64,000 nucleotides of DNA from MKSF01 sp037190225 (GCA_037190225.1 JBBCJL010000011.1:124001-188000); one strand, 5' to 3'. Shown: positions 1 to 10,146, counted from the stretch's first letter. Translations and numbers: made by a program. The notes: generated by a model not told the origin, from the letters alone.

Positions 1-357
1 CATTTGCTTGGTTTTCGGGAAAATCCATATAAATTTATCAGAAATTTTGATTTATTTATTGGTTCATCATATTATGAAGGATTCAGTCTGGTAATCTGTG
101 AAGCTGCCATATTGGGCGTGCCGGCTATTGCTACGTTTGTAAGTGGATTGGACGAGATCACCAATACGACCAATCAATATTCCTATACTGTTGAAAATAG
201 TGAAGACGGACTCTATTATGGCTTAAAAAAGCTACTGGACGACAGATCGATCATAGACAACTTAAAGGATCACTGCTTACAATCTGCGCGCTTTTTTAAT
301 ACAGCTGCCGCTGCAGAAAAAGTAAGTGAACTATTTTTATCACTAACAAGAAAATAA
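1..357 (+). CDS. Glycosyltransferase, C-terminal part (GT4-like), partial
   Basis: The reading frame is open from the first base, so the gene starts before the window and only the last 118 codons are visible. The residues LLGFRENPY followed by a segment containing SSYYEGFSLVICEAAILGVPAIAT match the C-terminal nucleotide-sugar-binding half of GT-B, family 4-type glycosyltransferases, where an E-x7-E-like motif (EGFSLVICEA) contacts the donor sugar nucleotide. Such cytoplasmic enzymes add sugars to lipid-linked glycans or exopolysaccharide. The next gene, a methyltransferase 10 bp downstream on the same strand, suggests the end of a cell-surface glycan operon. The donor and acceptor cannot be deduced from the fragment. 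Confidence 0.85.
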   Translation, partial: HLLGFRENPYKFIRNFDLFIGSSYYEGFSLVICEAAILGVPAIATFVSGLDEITNTTNQYSYTVENSEDGLYYGLKKLLDDRSIIDNLKDHCLQSARFFNTAAAAEKVSELFLSLTRK

Positions 358-367
358 TTTATAAAAC

Positions 368-1102
368 ATGGGAATTGTAGCCAGAGTGTTATTGAAAATC
401 ATGGGAAGGGCCAAGTATGATGAAATGGTCATGAGCAAAAAAGCCAGGGATAAAAGTAATTATGAAGGTTTAAGCGCAGAAGAGACCTTCAATGCCATCT
501 ATAAGAACAATGATTGGGGCAGCAGGGAAAGTGTGTCGGGAGTCGGTTCGGAAATAGTACAGACACAGGAGCTGATAAAATCATTGCCTCCGCTATTCAG
601 GCAGTATTCCATTAAGACCTTAATTGATATACCCTGTGGTGATTTTAACTGGATGCAGCATGTAGACCGGAATGGCATCACGTACCTGGGCGGCGATATA
701 GTAAAAGAGCTCATAACGGAAAACAATAAAAAATACGCTACCGATACCATTTCTTTCAGTCAGATCAATTTGCTTGAAGACCAGCTGCCTCAGGGCGATC
801 TTATTCATACAAGGGACTGCCTGGTGCATTTTTCCTACAATGATATCATCAAAGCCATAAATAATATAAAGAGATCAGGCATACATTACATTTTAACCAC
901 AACTTACCCCGACAGGGTTAAAAATTACAATATAACTACCGGGGACTGGAGAGCGTTGAATTTAGAATTACCTCCTTTTAATTTCCCCAAGCCGCTGGCA
1001 ATAATTAATGAAAACTGCACGGAAGGGAAAACAATGAACAAAGACAAATCTCTTGCCCTCTGGAGAGTAAGTGACCTGCCCGAACTATCCCCTTCTGAAT
1101 AG
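368..1102 (+). CDS. Class I SAM-dependent methyltransferase
   Basis: This 244-residue protein has a SAM-binding motif I at residues 86-92 (IDIPCGD), followed by NWM and a GGDIV segment about 20 residues later, as in class I Rossmann-fold methyltransferases. The N-terminal part contains NNDWGSRESVSG, a stretch I associate with a methyltransferase subfamily found in polysaccharide and O-antigen loci. It lies 10 bp behind the glycosyltransferase, so the two are probably co-transcribed and the substrate may be a sugar or nucleotide-sugar. No membrane segment or signal peptide is seen. The exact substrate is unknown. Confidence 0.75.
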   Translation: MGIVARVLLKIMGRAKYDEMVMSKKARDKSNYEGLSAEETFNAIYKNNDWGSRESVSGVGSEIVQTQELIKSLPPLFRQYSIKTLIDIPCGDFNWMQHVDRNGITYLGGDIVKELITENNKKYATDTISFSQINLLEDQLPQGDLIHTRDCLVHFSYNDIIKAINNIKRSGIHYILTTTYPDRVKNYNITTGDWRALNLELPPFNFPKPLAIINENCTEGKTMNKDKSLALWRVSDLPELSPSE

Positions 1103-1159
1103 CAGCAGAAACGGGCAATCTTAATTTTTCCGTGCCCAACATAATTCTTTTCTGATGTC

Positions 1160-1717
1160 ATGAATGAGTTATACACTCTATTGCTAAATGCCGGTATCAC
1201 CCTGCTGGTATTCATAGCCCTTTTGCTTGCCGGTATCATCAAGAAGCAAATGGGCTATATCTACCTATCCCTCCTGGCATTGCTGGCAGGTATCATATGG
1301 GTAAGCTGGGGAGCGTTTAGCTTTGGCAAAAGAACCTTACAGTCAGCATTGCAGCCACGGAGCGGGATAGCAATTTATGAGGCATTGCTGGGAAAGCCCG
1401 GCACAGATTGCGTCCGCGTCCTGCACCACAGGGACCAGATGATCCCCAAAATAGATACCGAGATCACACTCCACTTCAAAACCTGCCCCCCGGAATTACA
1501 AAGGATACTGAGCAATAAAGCCTTTAAGGAAAGCGCCCGTATACCGGCTACTGCGGTCAGGGACCGCTTATCTTCGACTCTTCCCGACTGGTTCCGGCCT
1601 GCAGAAATGAACGATACCCTGCTTGTATTCTCCAATACAGATGCTACCGGCAACGGTCAGGAAATATACAGCTCCCCGGACAGCATGGAAGTGTATCTCA
1701 GGGATATATGGGACTGA
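1160..1717 (+). CDS. Hypothetical membrane-anchored protein
   Basis: I do not recognise a family in this 185-residue protein. Two hydrophobic helices lie at about residues 5-27 and 32-52, and a soluble domain of about 130 residues follows. That domain contains the cysteines of GTDCVRVL and FKTCPPEL and would probably face the periplasm. The gene follows the methyltransferase by 57 bp on the same strand and converges with the GH16 gene 19 bp downstream. It may belong to the preceding glycan operon, but nothing in the sequence shows a role. Confidence 0.55.
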   Translation: MNELYTLLLNAGITLLVFIALLLAGIIKKQMGYIYLSLLALLAGIIWVSWGAFSFGKRTLQSALQPRSGIAIYEALLGKPGTDCVRVLHHRDQMIPKIDTEITLHFKTCPPELQRILSNKAFKESARIPATAVRDRLSSTLPDWFRPAEMNDTLLVFSNTDATGNGQEIYSSPDSMEVYLRDIWD

Positions 1718-1736
1718 TTACATTTCCCGCCGGCAA

Positions 1737-3608
1737 CTATTGCAGCAATCCGGCTTCGCTTTCCCGGGCCGATATGCTTTCCCCGGGCGCAGCTGTGTAA
1801 AAGCGCTTTAATATTTCCGCAGTATAGCGATAGCCGATCTCATTGAAGCAGGTATCAATGAGAAGCTCATACTCATAAAACAGGTGGTCGTCCATCGCCG
1901 CTTCCACCAGGCTGTTGAAAAGCGGCAGGTCATCAATATAAGCATTGTGCACACTAACGTGCGCCCCGTTGGTTTCAGCAATACCATAAAGATGCTTTAT
2001 ATCCATATGGTTATACAGGATCGTATCTTCCAGGGGAAAATAAGCCGACATACTGATATCTAGCACCCCGTTGCTGTCCTCCGGCCACGGAATGCTTACA
2101 TACTGGCCCCGGGCGCGCCATACGCCGGAAGTATCGCCTGAGCAACTCTTATACCTGACGGTCCATTCATAATCAGGTCTCTCTGTGATAGTGGTTGCCA
2201 GCGCAGGATAGATGTAATCGTCATACAGCAGCAGGAAGCGCTGCCCTTCCCTGCTGCCTACGGTTACAAGCGCAGGCAGGGTCTTTAAGGCTGCTTTGGT
2301 TGTAGAGGATGCCGGCACGGAAGCAGGCGCAGCCTGACCGGTAAGCGGCTCTCTGGGCAAGGCTCCCCAGGCTGAAGCCGCCTTTAATGCCGGAAAATGC
2401 TGTTCCCGGACATATATCCTCACATAATCTACCAGCATTTCTCCCAGCAGGCTATCCCCGAATTCATTAGCATTATTGGCTTCAAAGAGCTCATTGTGAT
2501 AGCCGTTATTGATTCTCAGCTGTGCCTGCGACAAGGTGTGCCAGGGAAATCCATTATTAAAATACAGGGTCTCTTTATTGATGCAGGAAGGCGCTACATT
2601 ATAGCTTCTTTCCATGATGCCGCCGAAGGCCTTACGGCGCTCCTTTTTGTAATATTGGGGGATATAGGCGATGAGCTGCTCATCCAGCAAAAATTTCACA
2701 GTATGCTCATCCCACTCCACGGTATAGGTATGCCAGTTGCCAAAATCATTTTCACCGGGACTTCTGAACCAGTCATTCCTTCCGTAGCGGCTGACCATAT
2801 AGGTACGGCGGGGAGCAATATCCGCTTTTTCCGTTCTCCTGATAGTGAGCGAGCCGTCCACATGCAGCGGCGTCCCGTCATCTTTGAACAGCCTTACATA
2901 ATTGACCATATCGGCGTTCTGAAAGCTATCCTTCAGGTAATCGTTCCAGTGCAGCTCCGCATTCCACTCATGGACATTCCAGCTGGCATTGCTTTTCTTA
3001 GGGTACAACGTATTAGGCCGCCGCTCTCCTTTGGCTTCAACAATATCCAGCTCATTCACGCCGCCGGAACCATACCAGAGCCATAAGCTGCCGTAGGCAT
3101 AACGGTGATCCGACAACCGCGCCCGGATCTCTATTTTCCCGTTATTCAATACATAGCCGTTACCGCAGCCTCCTTCTCCCCCGGTGCTGTACCTCAGGTT
3201 GAGGGTACCGGAAGTGAAGGCGACACGTTGCAGATCGCTTTGAGGACAGTCCGCGCACTTCCATTGTGCCGGCTCCTTATAATTCTTTAGCGCGATCACT
3301 CCCTCCTCCGGACGCAATTCCACATTCTTATCCAGCATCAGGAAATCGGGCTTACCCTTGCGGCTGTTTCCCCACCTGCCCATATGCCAGTTCTCATTAT
3401 CCCCGCCGTTCATTCCACACCAGGAATTATGGGTGATCCACATAGGACCCAGCCCGGGCTGATCGAATTCCTCATTCAATATCATGACCCAGGGAGAAGC
3501 AGTACAGAGATCCTTGCCCGAGCTGTCGGCCGCCGGCGGATAGCGTAACTGTGCATGCAACAACAGCACGTTAAAAATCAGAATACTAAATATTAAAATT
3601 CGCTTCAT
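1737..3608 (-). CDS. Secreted glycoside hydrolase family 16 protein
   Basis: The 623-residue protein begins with a signal peptide (residues 1-19, ending LLHAQ). A GH16 beta-jelly-roll domain spans about residues 40-400. The signature ELDIVE at 186-191 supplies the expected nucleophile E186, the assisting D188 and the acid/base E191. GH16 enzymes are retaining hydrolases of beta-1,3/1,4-glucans and galactans; the substrate cannot be chosen here. After the catalytic domain come a Pro/Ala/Ser/Thr-rich linker (about 415-440) and a C-terminal region of about 180 residues that I do not recognise. No T9SS sorting motif is obvious, so periplasmic or outer-membrane location is possible. The gene is a single unit, convergent with the upstream glycan genes. 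Confidence 0.85.
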   Translation of the reverse strand: MKRILIFSILIFNVLLLHAQLRYPPAADSSGKDLCTASPWVMILNEEFDQPGLGPMWITHNSWCGMNGGDNENWHMGRWGNSRKGKPDFLMLDKNVELRPEEGVIALKNYKEPAQWKCADCPQSDLQRVAFTSGTLNLRYSTGGEGGCGNGYVLNNGKIEIRARLSDHRYAYGSLWLWYGSGGVNELDIVEAKGERRPNTLYPKKSNASWNVHEWNAELHWNDYLKDSFQNADMVNYVRLFKDDGTPLHVDGSLTIRRTEKADIAPRRTYMVSRYGRNDWFRSPGENDFGNWHTYTVEWDEHTVKFLLDEQLIAYIPQYYKKERRKAFGGIMERSYNVAPSCINKETLYFNNGFPWHTLSQAQLRINNGYHNELFEANNANEFGDSLLGEMLVDYVRIYVREQHFPALKAASAWGALPREPLTGQAAPASVPASSTTKAALKTLPALVTVGSREGQRFLLLYDDYIYPALATTITERPDYEWTVRYKSCSGDTSGVWRARGQYVSIPWPEDSNGVLDISMSAYFPLEDTILYNHMDIKHLYGIAETNGAHVSVHNAYIDDLPLFNSLVEAAMDDHLFYEYELLIDTCFNEIGYRYTAEILKRFYTAAPGESISARESEAGLLQ

Positions 3609-3787
3609 AGTAACCTGTAAATTACGCTCATTTCTTCAAACTGCAAAAATTCTCCCCTCTCATTACTGCACTGCCGGCCTATAGCAGATCATCCTTTCGC
3701 ATAGCTCATTTTTAGATAACATTAAGACTGGCAGCTAAACTTTTTAGCCCGTTTATGCTTTAATAAATTGAATCAAAACTTTCAGTC

Positions 3788-4354
3788 ATGGAACTTCAAG
3801 TAATAAACCGTAATTCCAGTATTATGAGAATTCCCCTGATAAAAGGAATCATCATAACCGTATGGGGCGTATTGGCGCTCTTACTTTCCCAGTCATCTCC
3901 TTATTTTCTTATTAAAGCATTCGGGATATTGAATCTTATCACAGGTATCATGACAATGGTCTTCACGTTCAAGCATCCGCAACTGAAGATCTCCCAGCAG
4001 TGGGTATTGCTGGAAGCCGTTATCGAGCTGGCAGCCGGGGTAATATTTACTTTCTTTATCAATGAGGCATCCACATTCATGTACTACGTCAGCATAGGAA
4101 TTCTGTTCATTATTATCCTGCAGTTCATTTATGGTTATGTCCTGCTGAATACGGGTGAGTTTAACCTGGTGAATATCTTTATGCGCTTCCTTACACTCAT
4201 CGGGGGTATTGTAATAGGCGTGGTGATATTCTCCCAGGTGGTTTCCATCTATACCGCCTTCCTTATCATAGGAGCTTTCTCCATAGTATATGGCATCATC
4301 AATATCCAGTTCGGACTAAGCCTGAACAACGCCGTGCTGGGTCATGTAAAATAA
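3788..4354 (+). CDS. HdeD-like (DUF308) integral membrane protein
   Basis: The 188-residue product is almost entirely hydrophobic, with about six predicted transmembrane helices arranged as three pairs. The repeated pattern of a helix, then FGILNLITGI- and YGIINIQFG-like turns, is typical of the HdeD/DUF308 family. E. coli HdeD is linked to acid resistance, but for most family members the function is unknown. The gene stands alone between divergent GH16 and convergent acs and ends at a strong shared terminator. The family assignment is from memory of the motif pattern; the role is not inferred. Confidence 0.7.
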   Translation: MELQVINRNSSIMRIPLIKGIIITVWGVLALLLSQSSPYFLIKAFGILNLITGIMTMVFTFKHPQLKISQQWVLLEAVIELAAGVIFTFFINEASTFMYYVSIGILFIIILQFIYGYVLLNTGEFNLVNIFMRFLTLIGGIVIGVVIFSQVVSIYTAFLIIGAFSIVYGIINIQFGLSLNNAVLGHVK

Positions 4355-4377
4355 TCCTGCAACGGGTCAGACAACCC

Positions 4378-4423
4378 TTTAATAAAAGATCCTCCTGTGC
4401 ATACAGGAGGATCTTTTATTAAA
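4378..4423. terminator. Bidirectional intrinsic terminator (HdeD-like gene / acs)
   Basis: A perfect 21-bp inverted repeat (4378-4398 and 4403-4423) with a 4-nt loop has A-rich outer ends that become U-runs on both strands. It lies between the convergent HdeD-like gene and acs and should stop transcription in both directions. Confidence 0.9.
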
Positions 4424-4436
4424 GGTACAGGGCTGG

Positions 4437-6347
4437 TTACAACCTGCCTGCTATGATCTTTTCCACAACCTCCGGGTCCAGCAGCGTTGTGGTATCTCCA
4501 AGGTTAGCGGTCTCTCCTTCCGCTATCTTCCGGAGGATCCTGCGCATGATCTTGCCGCTGCGTGTCTTGGGCAGGTCGGGAACGAATTGCAGCTTATCAG
4601 GCCGGGCGATGGCCCCGATAAGCCGTGTAACGGTCTTCATAATATCCTGCTCGGACAAATGGGTATCATCCGGGTTTTCCAATACGATATAAGCATAGAT
4701 GCCCTGGCCTTTTACATCATGAGGATATCCTACCACCGCGCTTTCAACCACCCCATGGTGCATATTGATGGCATTTTCCACTTCTGCCGTACCGATCCTG
4801 TGACCGCTCACGTTCAATACATCGTCCACCCGGCCGGTGATCCTGTACATACCGTTCTCATCACGGTAGGCCCCGTCGCCGGTAAAATACAGGTTATCAT
4901 AAGTAGCAAAATAGGTAGTGCGGCAGCGCTCATGGTCACCGTAAGTGGTGCGCAGCATACCGGGCCATGGAAACTTAATGCAGAGGTTGCCGCTCACATC
5001 ATTACCTTCCAGCTCCCTGCCGTTCTCATCCATCAGCACAGGCTGTACACCGGGCAGCGGCCACGTGGCGTAACCGGGCTTTTCGGGGGTAACTCCGGCG
5101 AGATTGGATATCAGTATCCCTCCTGTTTCCGTTTGCCACCAGGTATCCACTACCGGCAGTTTATCCGCGCCTGCATGTCTCTTGTACCAATGCCAGGCTT
5201 CTTCATTGATAGGCTCGCCTACGGTTCCCAATACCCTGAGAGAAGAGATATCCTTCCCTTCAAAAGGCGCTTCCCCGTAGCTCATAAGGCTCCTGATGGC
5301 TGTAGGAGCGGTGTACAGGATGCTTACCTTATGCCGGACCACCACATCCCATAACCTGCCGGCGTCCGGGTAAGTGGGTATGCCGGCGAAGATCAGCGAG
5401 GTAGCCCCGGCCAGCAGCGGCCCATAGATGATATAGCTGTGTCCCGTGATCCAGCCAATATCTGCCGTACAGAAATGGATATCCTCCGGCCTGTACTGGA
5501 AGACATTCACAAAGCTGTAAGCCGTATAGACCATATAGCCGCCTACGGTATGCACCACCCCTTTAGGCTTTCCCGTAGACCCTGAAGTGTACAGGATGAA
5601 CAGGGGATCTTCCGCGTCCATTTCCTCTGCGGGGCAGTCGGGGTTGCCCTGGGATTCTACTTTCTTAATTTCATCTTCCCACCACACGTCCCGGCCTTTG
5701 ATCATACTGACAGGTATCCTTGCCTGGGTCAGCACAATACACTTCTTAACGAACGGGCATTGCACCAGCGCATCATCAATGATATCCTTAAGCGGCACCG
5801 TTTTATTGCCCCTTAAGCTGCCGTCCTGCGTGATGATATACGCCGCCCGGGAATCATGCAGCCTGTCTGCTATGCTCTGGGCGCTGAAGCCCCCGAATAC
5901 CACACTATGTATCGCCCCTATCCTGGCGCAGGCCAGCACGGCAATGGCCAGCTCCGGCACCATTCCCATATAGATAATGACCCGGTCACCTTTCACCACA
6001 CCGTTATTCTTCAGCACATTCGCAAATTGCATGACCTTAAAGTGCAGGTTCCTGTAGCTGAGGATACGGGGATCTGCCTCCTCATCGTTGGGCTCCCAGA
6101 TAAAAGCTGGCTTATTGCCTATGGTACCCAGGTGCCGGTCCAGGCAGTTCTCCGTAATATTCAGCTTGCCGCCCCTGAACCATGATATCTGAGGTTCCCT
6201 GAAATTCCATTCCAGCACCTTGTCCCATTTTTTCCTCCAGAAAAAATTCTGCGCGATATCCGCCCAGAATCCCTGTGGGTCCATTATACTTTTTTCATAA
6301 GCCAATTTATATTCATCCGCACTTTTAATTTGAAATGAGTAAGCCAT
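4437..6347 (-). CDS. acs: Acetate--CoA ligase (acetyl-CoA synthetase)
   Basis: This 636-residue enzyme converts acetate, ATP and CoA to acetyl-CoA, AMP and pyrophosphate in the cytoplasm. The AMP-binding P-loop YTSGSTGKPKG is at 253-263, the TWWQTETGG motif is present in the middle, and the C-terminal TRSGKIMRR carries the catalytic lysine at about K599, the residue controlled by acetylation in known Acs enzymes. N-terminal and C-terminal extensions and total length match Acs rather than medium-chain ligases. The gene is monocistronic with a 250-bp upstream region in which I find no clear promoter match. Confidence 0.96.
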   Translation of the reverse strand: MAYSFQIKSADEYKLAYEKSIMDPQGFWADIAQNFFWRKKWDKVLEWNFREPQISWFRGGKLNITENCLDRHLGTIGNKPAFIWEPNDEEADPRILSYRNLHFKVMQFANVLKNNGVVKGDRVIIYMGMVPELAIAVLACARIGAIHSVVFGGFSAQSIADRLHDSRAAYIITQDGSLRGNKTVPLKDIIDDALVQCPFVKKCIVLTQARIPVSMIKGRDVWWEDEIKKVESQGNPDCPAEEMDAEDPLFILYTSGSTGKPKGVVHTVGGYMVYTAYSFVNVFQYRPEDIHFCTADIGWITGHSYIIYGPLLAGATSLIFAGIPTYPDAGRLWDVVVRHKVSILYTAPTAIRSLMSYGEAPFEGKDISSLRVLGTVGEPINEEAWHWYKRHAGADKLPVVDTWWQTETGGILISNLAGVTPEKPGYATWPLPGVQPVLMDENGRELEGNDVSGNLCIKFPWPGMLRTTYGDHERCRTTYFATYDNLYFTGDGAYRDENGMYRITGRVDDVLNVSGHRIGTAEVENAINMHHGVVESAVVGYPHDVKGQGIYAYIVLENPDDTHLSEQDIMKTVTRLIGAIARPDKLQFVPDLPKTRSGKIMRRILRKIAEGETANLGDTTTLLDPEVVEKIIAGRL

Positions 6348-6598
6348 ATAAGTAGTTTGTTTTTATGTATAATACGGACTACAATTTAATGATTAAATTT
6401 CCTTTCTGCAAATATTTCATAAAAATAAGGAACTATTTATCATTTTAAGCCAAACTCATATTCAGAGCTACTAAGGTCTTGATTTACAAGACCCGATGTG
6501 CTCCTGATCATAGGGCCTCCACAGCATGCTTCATATCTTACCTGCAATTATTTGCTTCAAAAACAGTATCTTAGTAGCTGATTCTTAAATGTCTTACA

Positions 6599-7252
6599 AT
6601 GAAAAAAATACTCTTATTCCTGACACTCGCATTTTCCGGCTTTGGATATCCATTCCTCTTACAGGCACAATCTCCCGGGTTAGCCGGTTCAGCCAATACC
6701 GGAGATAATAACAAGCCCGCCTCGCTGCCTATCGGCTCAGCCCTGCCTTTGGCCGATAAGGCACTGCATGACGTAGTTACCAATAAGCAGCTCAGCATCC
6801 GTACACTGCAGCAAAAGGCCGGTACGCTGGTGATCTTTTCCTGCAATACCTGCCCGTACGTGGTGAAGGCCCAGCAACGCACCCGGGAGGTGCTGAAGCT
6901 GGCAGAGCAGCTTAAGATAGGCGTGGTGATGCTCAATTCCAATGAAGCGCAGCGAAATGATGCAGACAGCGAGGAAGCAATGAAAGCCTATGCCCGGCAG
7001 CACCAATATGCCCATTACCTGGTAGACCTGGGAGACCTTGCGGATGCTTTCGGCGCCACCAGGACCCCCGAAGTATTCCTGTTCAATGCGGAGAACAAGC
7101 TGGTGTATAAAGGCGCTATGGACGACAACCCGGCCAACCCGGAGGAAGTGAAGCAGCTGTATCTTGCCAATGCCATGAACGCTATGGTCAGCAAAAAGAC
7201 CATTGACCCGACCAGCAGCAGGTCTGTAGGATGTTCCATTAAAAGAAAATAA
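6599..7252 (+). CDS. Exported thioredoxin-like (redoxin) protein
   Basis: The 217-residue protein has a signal peptide (about 1-23) and a thioredoxin-like fold with a SCNTCPYV active-site motif (C82, C85). Residues TRTPEVFLF supply the cis-proline region (TPEVF). A third conserved-looking cysteine, C212, lies in the C-terminal GCSIK motif. This arrangement matches a bacterial redoxin/AhpC-TSA-like family of unknown physiological substrate, often exported in Bacteroidota. It is a single-gene unit ending at an intrinsic terminator. A thiol-disulfide or peroxide-related role in the periplasm is likely but not proven by sequence. Confidence 0.8.
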   Translation: MKKILLFLTLAFSGFGYPFLLQAQSPGLAGSANTGDNNKPASLPIGSALPLADKALHDVVTNKQLSIRTLQQKAGTLVIFSCNTCPYVVKAQQRTREVLKLAEQLKIGVVMLNSNEAQRNDADSEEAMKAYARQHQYAHYLVDLGDLADAFGATRTPEVFLFNAENKLVYKGAMDDNPANPEEVKQLYLANAMNAMVSKKTIDPTSSRSVGCSIKRK

Positions 7253-7288
7253 TGCCGCTACCGGTTGCGGACCAACAGGGAGCTAAAG

Positions 7289-7318
7289 ACTTCTGCTGAT
7301 AATTAGCAGAAGTTTTTT
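7289..7318 (+). terminator. Intrinsic terminator after the redoxin gene
   Basis: A 9-bp stem (7289-7297 with 7304-7312, ACTTCTGCT paired with AGCAGAAGT) and a 6-nt loop are followed by a run of Ts, 37 bp after the redoxin stop codon. Confidence 0.85.
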
Positions 7319-7350
7319 TATATTGTACTCCGTTTATAAAAATATCTGTT

Positions 7351-10047
7351 ATGAATAATGCCGTTTACAACGCGCTATACGAATCTTACAATACCACTAC
7401 GGACCCTTACCTTAAAATAGATATCCTGAGCGAGCTGACCCTGGAGATCAGGAATGATGACGTGGATAAGGCCATGGTGCTGGCCGAGGAGATCATAGAG
7501 AAGTCCACTGCCCTGAACTACCAGCTGGGCATCGGCAATGGCATGAACCATAAAGGGGCCTGCTACTGGATCATGGGAGAGTATGATGACGGGCTGGATG
7601 AGCTTACAGGGGCCTACGAAATAGCTAAAGCCGTAAAGGACCCGATCCTGGAAGCCAAGGTGCTGAACAACTTCGGCAGGATATACAGGAGCCTGGGCGA
7701 GCTGGCCAAGGCATTGAAGAATTTTGAAGCGGCGCTGGAGATCAATGAGCAGCATGGCAATGAATTTCTGCTTACCATCAACCTGACCAATATCTCCAAC
7801 CTGTACCACGATCTCGGCGATTATGACACGGCCCTGGAATATGCCCTGAAATGCCAGCCTATATTTGAGAAATACCAGAACAATACCAGGCTGATGGATA
7901 TCTATAATACGCTCGGGGATATCTATTTCAAGAAAGAGATGTATGAAGAGGCCCTGCATTATTTTAAAACCAACCTGAAGCTTTCGGACCCGGAGACCGT
8001 GTACCGCGTACTGGCTGAAAGCGGCATCGGGAAAGTGCTCTATAAGCAGGGATTCTACGATGAGGCCAAAACCTACCTGCTGACCAGCATGAAAGAGGCG
8101 GAAAAAATAGATAACGTGGAGTCCGAGATCATTTCCAACTTTTACTACGGCAAGCTGAACATGGCCAAGGACAATTACAGGCTGGCGCTGCAGCACCTGG
8201 AAAAGGCCTATGACCTGGCACAGGATACGTCCCGCAAGCACGACCTGATGAGCATACACGAATCCCTTTCGCATATTTACGACCTGATGGGGCATATCCC
8301 CAAGGCGTTCAATCACCTGAAAGCGTACGAAAAGCTCAAGGAGGAGATCTTCCAGCAGGCTACCCTTAACAAGCTCCGGAACCTCCAGATAAAGACCCAG
8401 ATAGAGGTCGCCAAGAAAGAAAAGGAGATCGCGGAGAAGACCGCCCGTCTCAAGCAGCAGTTCATGGCCAATATGAGCCATGAGATCCGGACCCCGATGA
8501 ATGCCATTGTAGGCATAACGCGCCTCCTGATGGATAAGAATCCCAGGCAGGACCAGGAAAAATATCTTAATGCCATCAAGCAATCTGCAGATAATCTCCT
8601 GATCATCATCAATGACATACTGGACTTCTCCAAAATAGAGGCCGGCAAGATCATCATTGAGCACTTCCCTTTCTCCCTGCGGGAGATCATCAGCAGCATC
8701 AGGGATATGATGGATATCAAAGCGCAGGAAAAGAACCTGGATATGGTCTTTATGGTGGATGAAAGCATCCCGGACCAGCTGAAAGGTGACGCCACAAGGG
8801 TAACACAGATACTGGTGAATCTTATAGGGAACGCCATCAAGTTCACGGAAAAAGGCGGCATTACCGTCAGGATAGAAAATACGGACATCACTGACAAGCG
8901 CATCCATCTCAAATTCAGCATCCGCGATACGGGCATCGGCATATCCAGGGACTACGTGGATAAGATATTCGAATCCTTTACCCAGGCAGGGACGGACACC
9001 GCCCGGAAGTACGGCGGCACAGGCTTGGGACTGACCATCTCCAAACAATTGGTGGACCTGATGAACGGTAAAATATACGTGGAAAGCCAGGAAGGAGTAG
9101 GCACGACCTTTTACGTGGAGATCAACTTCGAGATCGCGCAAAACCAGCAGGTCGTAAAAAAAGAGGAAGAAATATCCATGGAGGTCATCAATAAGCTTAA
9201 CAATGCCAGGATCCTGCTGGTGGAGGATAATGAATTCAACCAGCTGGTAGCAGAAGATACACTTAAGGAGTTGCTGCCCAATATAGAGCTGGATACCGCG
9301 GAGAACGGGGCTATCGCAGTTGAAAAGGTGAAGAAGAATGACTATGACCTGGTGCTGATGGATATCCAGATGCCGGTCATGAACGGCGTGGAAGCGACCA
9401 TAGCCATCCGGAACCTGGAAGATGAAAACAAGAAGCATATCAGCATTGTGGCTATGACCGCCAATGTCCTGCAGGAAGACGTGAAGACCTACCTGGATTG
9501 CGGTATGAACGCATACATCTCCAAGCCTTTCAAGACCGAGGTGCTGCTGGACAAAATGTCCAGCGTCTTACCGCAGCACCTGGTGAAGGAGGAAAAAGAC
9601 TATGTCAGCCACCCCGGCAATGATACGCTATCCAATATGCTGAAAAGTGAGCCGGGCAGTACGGCACAGGAACAGGAAGCAGCATTGCCCGCCGTCACCC
9701 TGCCGGAGCACATTACCGATATGACCTTCCTGAAGCAGTTCACGAAAGACGACCAGGCCAAAATAGATAAATATGTACATATGTTCATCCAGAATGCGCC
9801 CACGCTCCTGGAGAAGATAAGTGCCAACTGGCAGAACAGGGATTACCCGAACCTTAAGGTGGCAGCACATTCGCTTAAGCCACAGCTCTCTTATATGGGC
9901 ATCAGGGAAGAGATCAGTCATATATACGAGCTGGAACAGGCCGCAGCGGCAGGCCATGAGCCTCCCGGGAACAGGATGGATTTCCTGGTGGAAAATATCA
10001 GCCAGGTGGTCGCCCAAAGCATCCGGGAGCTCAGTAAAAAAGAATAA
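7351..10047 (+). CDS. Cytosolic TPR hybrid histidine kinase (HisKA-HATPase-REC-Hpt)
   Basis: The 898-residue protein starts with about seven to eight TPR-like repeats (about 1-330, motifs such as LGDIYFKKEMYEEALHYF), then a coiled coil (about 335-375). The HisKA phospho-acceptor is H377 in MSHEIRTPMNA. The HATPase domain shows the N-box near N494 and DTGIGI from D526. A receiver domain follows with D671 in LVLMDIQMPVMNG, and an Hpt domain with H840 in AAHSLKPQ. No transmembrane segment or signal peptide is present, so it is a soluble sensor whose TPRs probably bind a protein or peptide. A full H-D-H chain implies phosphotransfer to another receiver; the receiver protein encoded 99 bp downstream is the natural candidate. 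Confidence 0.92.
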   Translation: MNNAVYNALYESYNTTTDPYLKIDILSELTLEIRNDDVDKAMVLAEEIIEKSTALNYQLGIGNGMNHKGACYWIMGEYDDGLDELTGAYEIAKAVKDPILEAKVLNNFGRIYRSLGELAKALKNFEAALEINEQHGNEFLLTINLTNISNLYHDLGDYDTALEYALKCQPIFEKYQNNTRLMDIYNTLGDIYFKKEMYEEALHYFKTNLKLSDPETVYRVLAESGIGKVLYKQGFYDEAKTYLLTSMKEAEKIDNVESEIISNFYYGKLNMAKDNYRLALQHLEKAYDLAQDTSRKHDLMSIHESLSHIYDLMGHIPKAFNHLKAYEKLKEEIFQQATLNKLRNLQIKTQIEVAKKEKEIAEKTARLKQQFMANMSHEIRTPMNAIVGITRLLMDKNPRQDQEKYLNAIKQSADNLLIIINDILDFSKIEAGKIIIEHFPFSLREIISSIRDMMDIKAQEKNLDMVFMVDESIPDQLKGDATRVTQILVNLIGNAIKFTEKGGITVRIENTDITDKRIHLKFSIRDTGIGISRDYVDKIFESFTQAGTDTARKYGGTGLGLTISKQLVDLMNGKIYVESQEGVGTTFYVEINFEIAQNQQVVKKEEEISMEVINKLNNARILLVEDNEFNQLVAEDTLKELLPNIELDTAENGAIAVEKVKKNDYDLVLMDIQMPVMNGVEATIAIRNLEDENKKHISIVAMTANVLQEDVKTYLDCGMNAYISKPFKTEVLLDKMSSVLPQHLVKEEKDYVSHPGNDTLSNMLKSEPGSTAQEQEAALPAVTLPEHITDMTFLKQFTKDDQAKIDKYVHMFIQNAPTLLEKISANWQNRDYPNLKVAAHSLKPQLSYMGIREEISHIYELEQAAAAGHEPPGNRMDFLVENISQVVAQSIRELSKKE

Positions 10048-10146
10048 TAAAAACTTTGAATATTGAAATACTGTGAGTATCTTACAAAATTAATTCCAAT
10101 TATATCCATATAAGATAATACATTTATAATTTAAAAATATCAGACA

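Noticed and set aside
7375..9438. 687-codon open frame antisense to the histidine kinase
   Set aside because: It mirrors the kinase codons in the opposite strand, has no recognisable domain, and the sense frame carries all kinase motifs.
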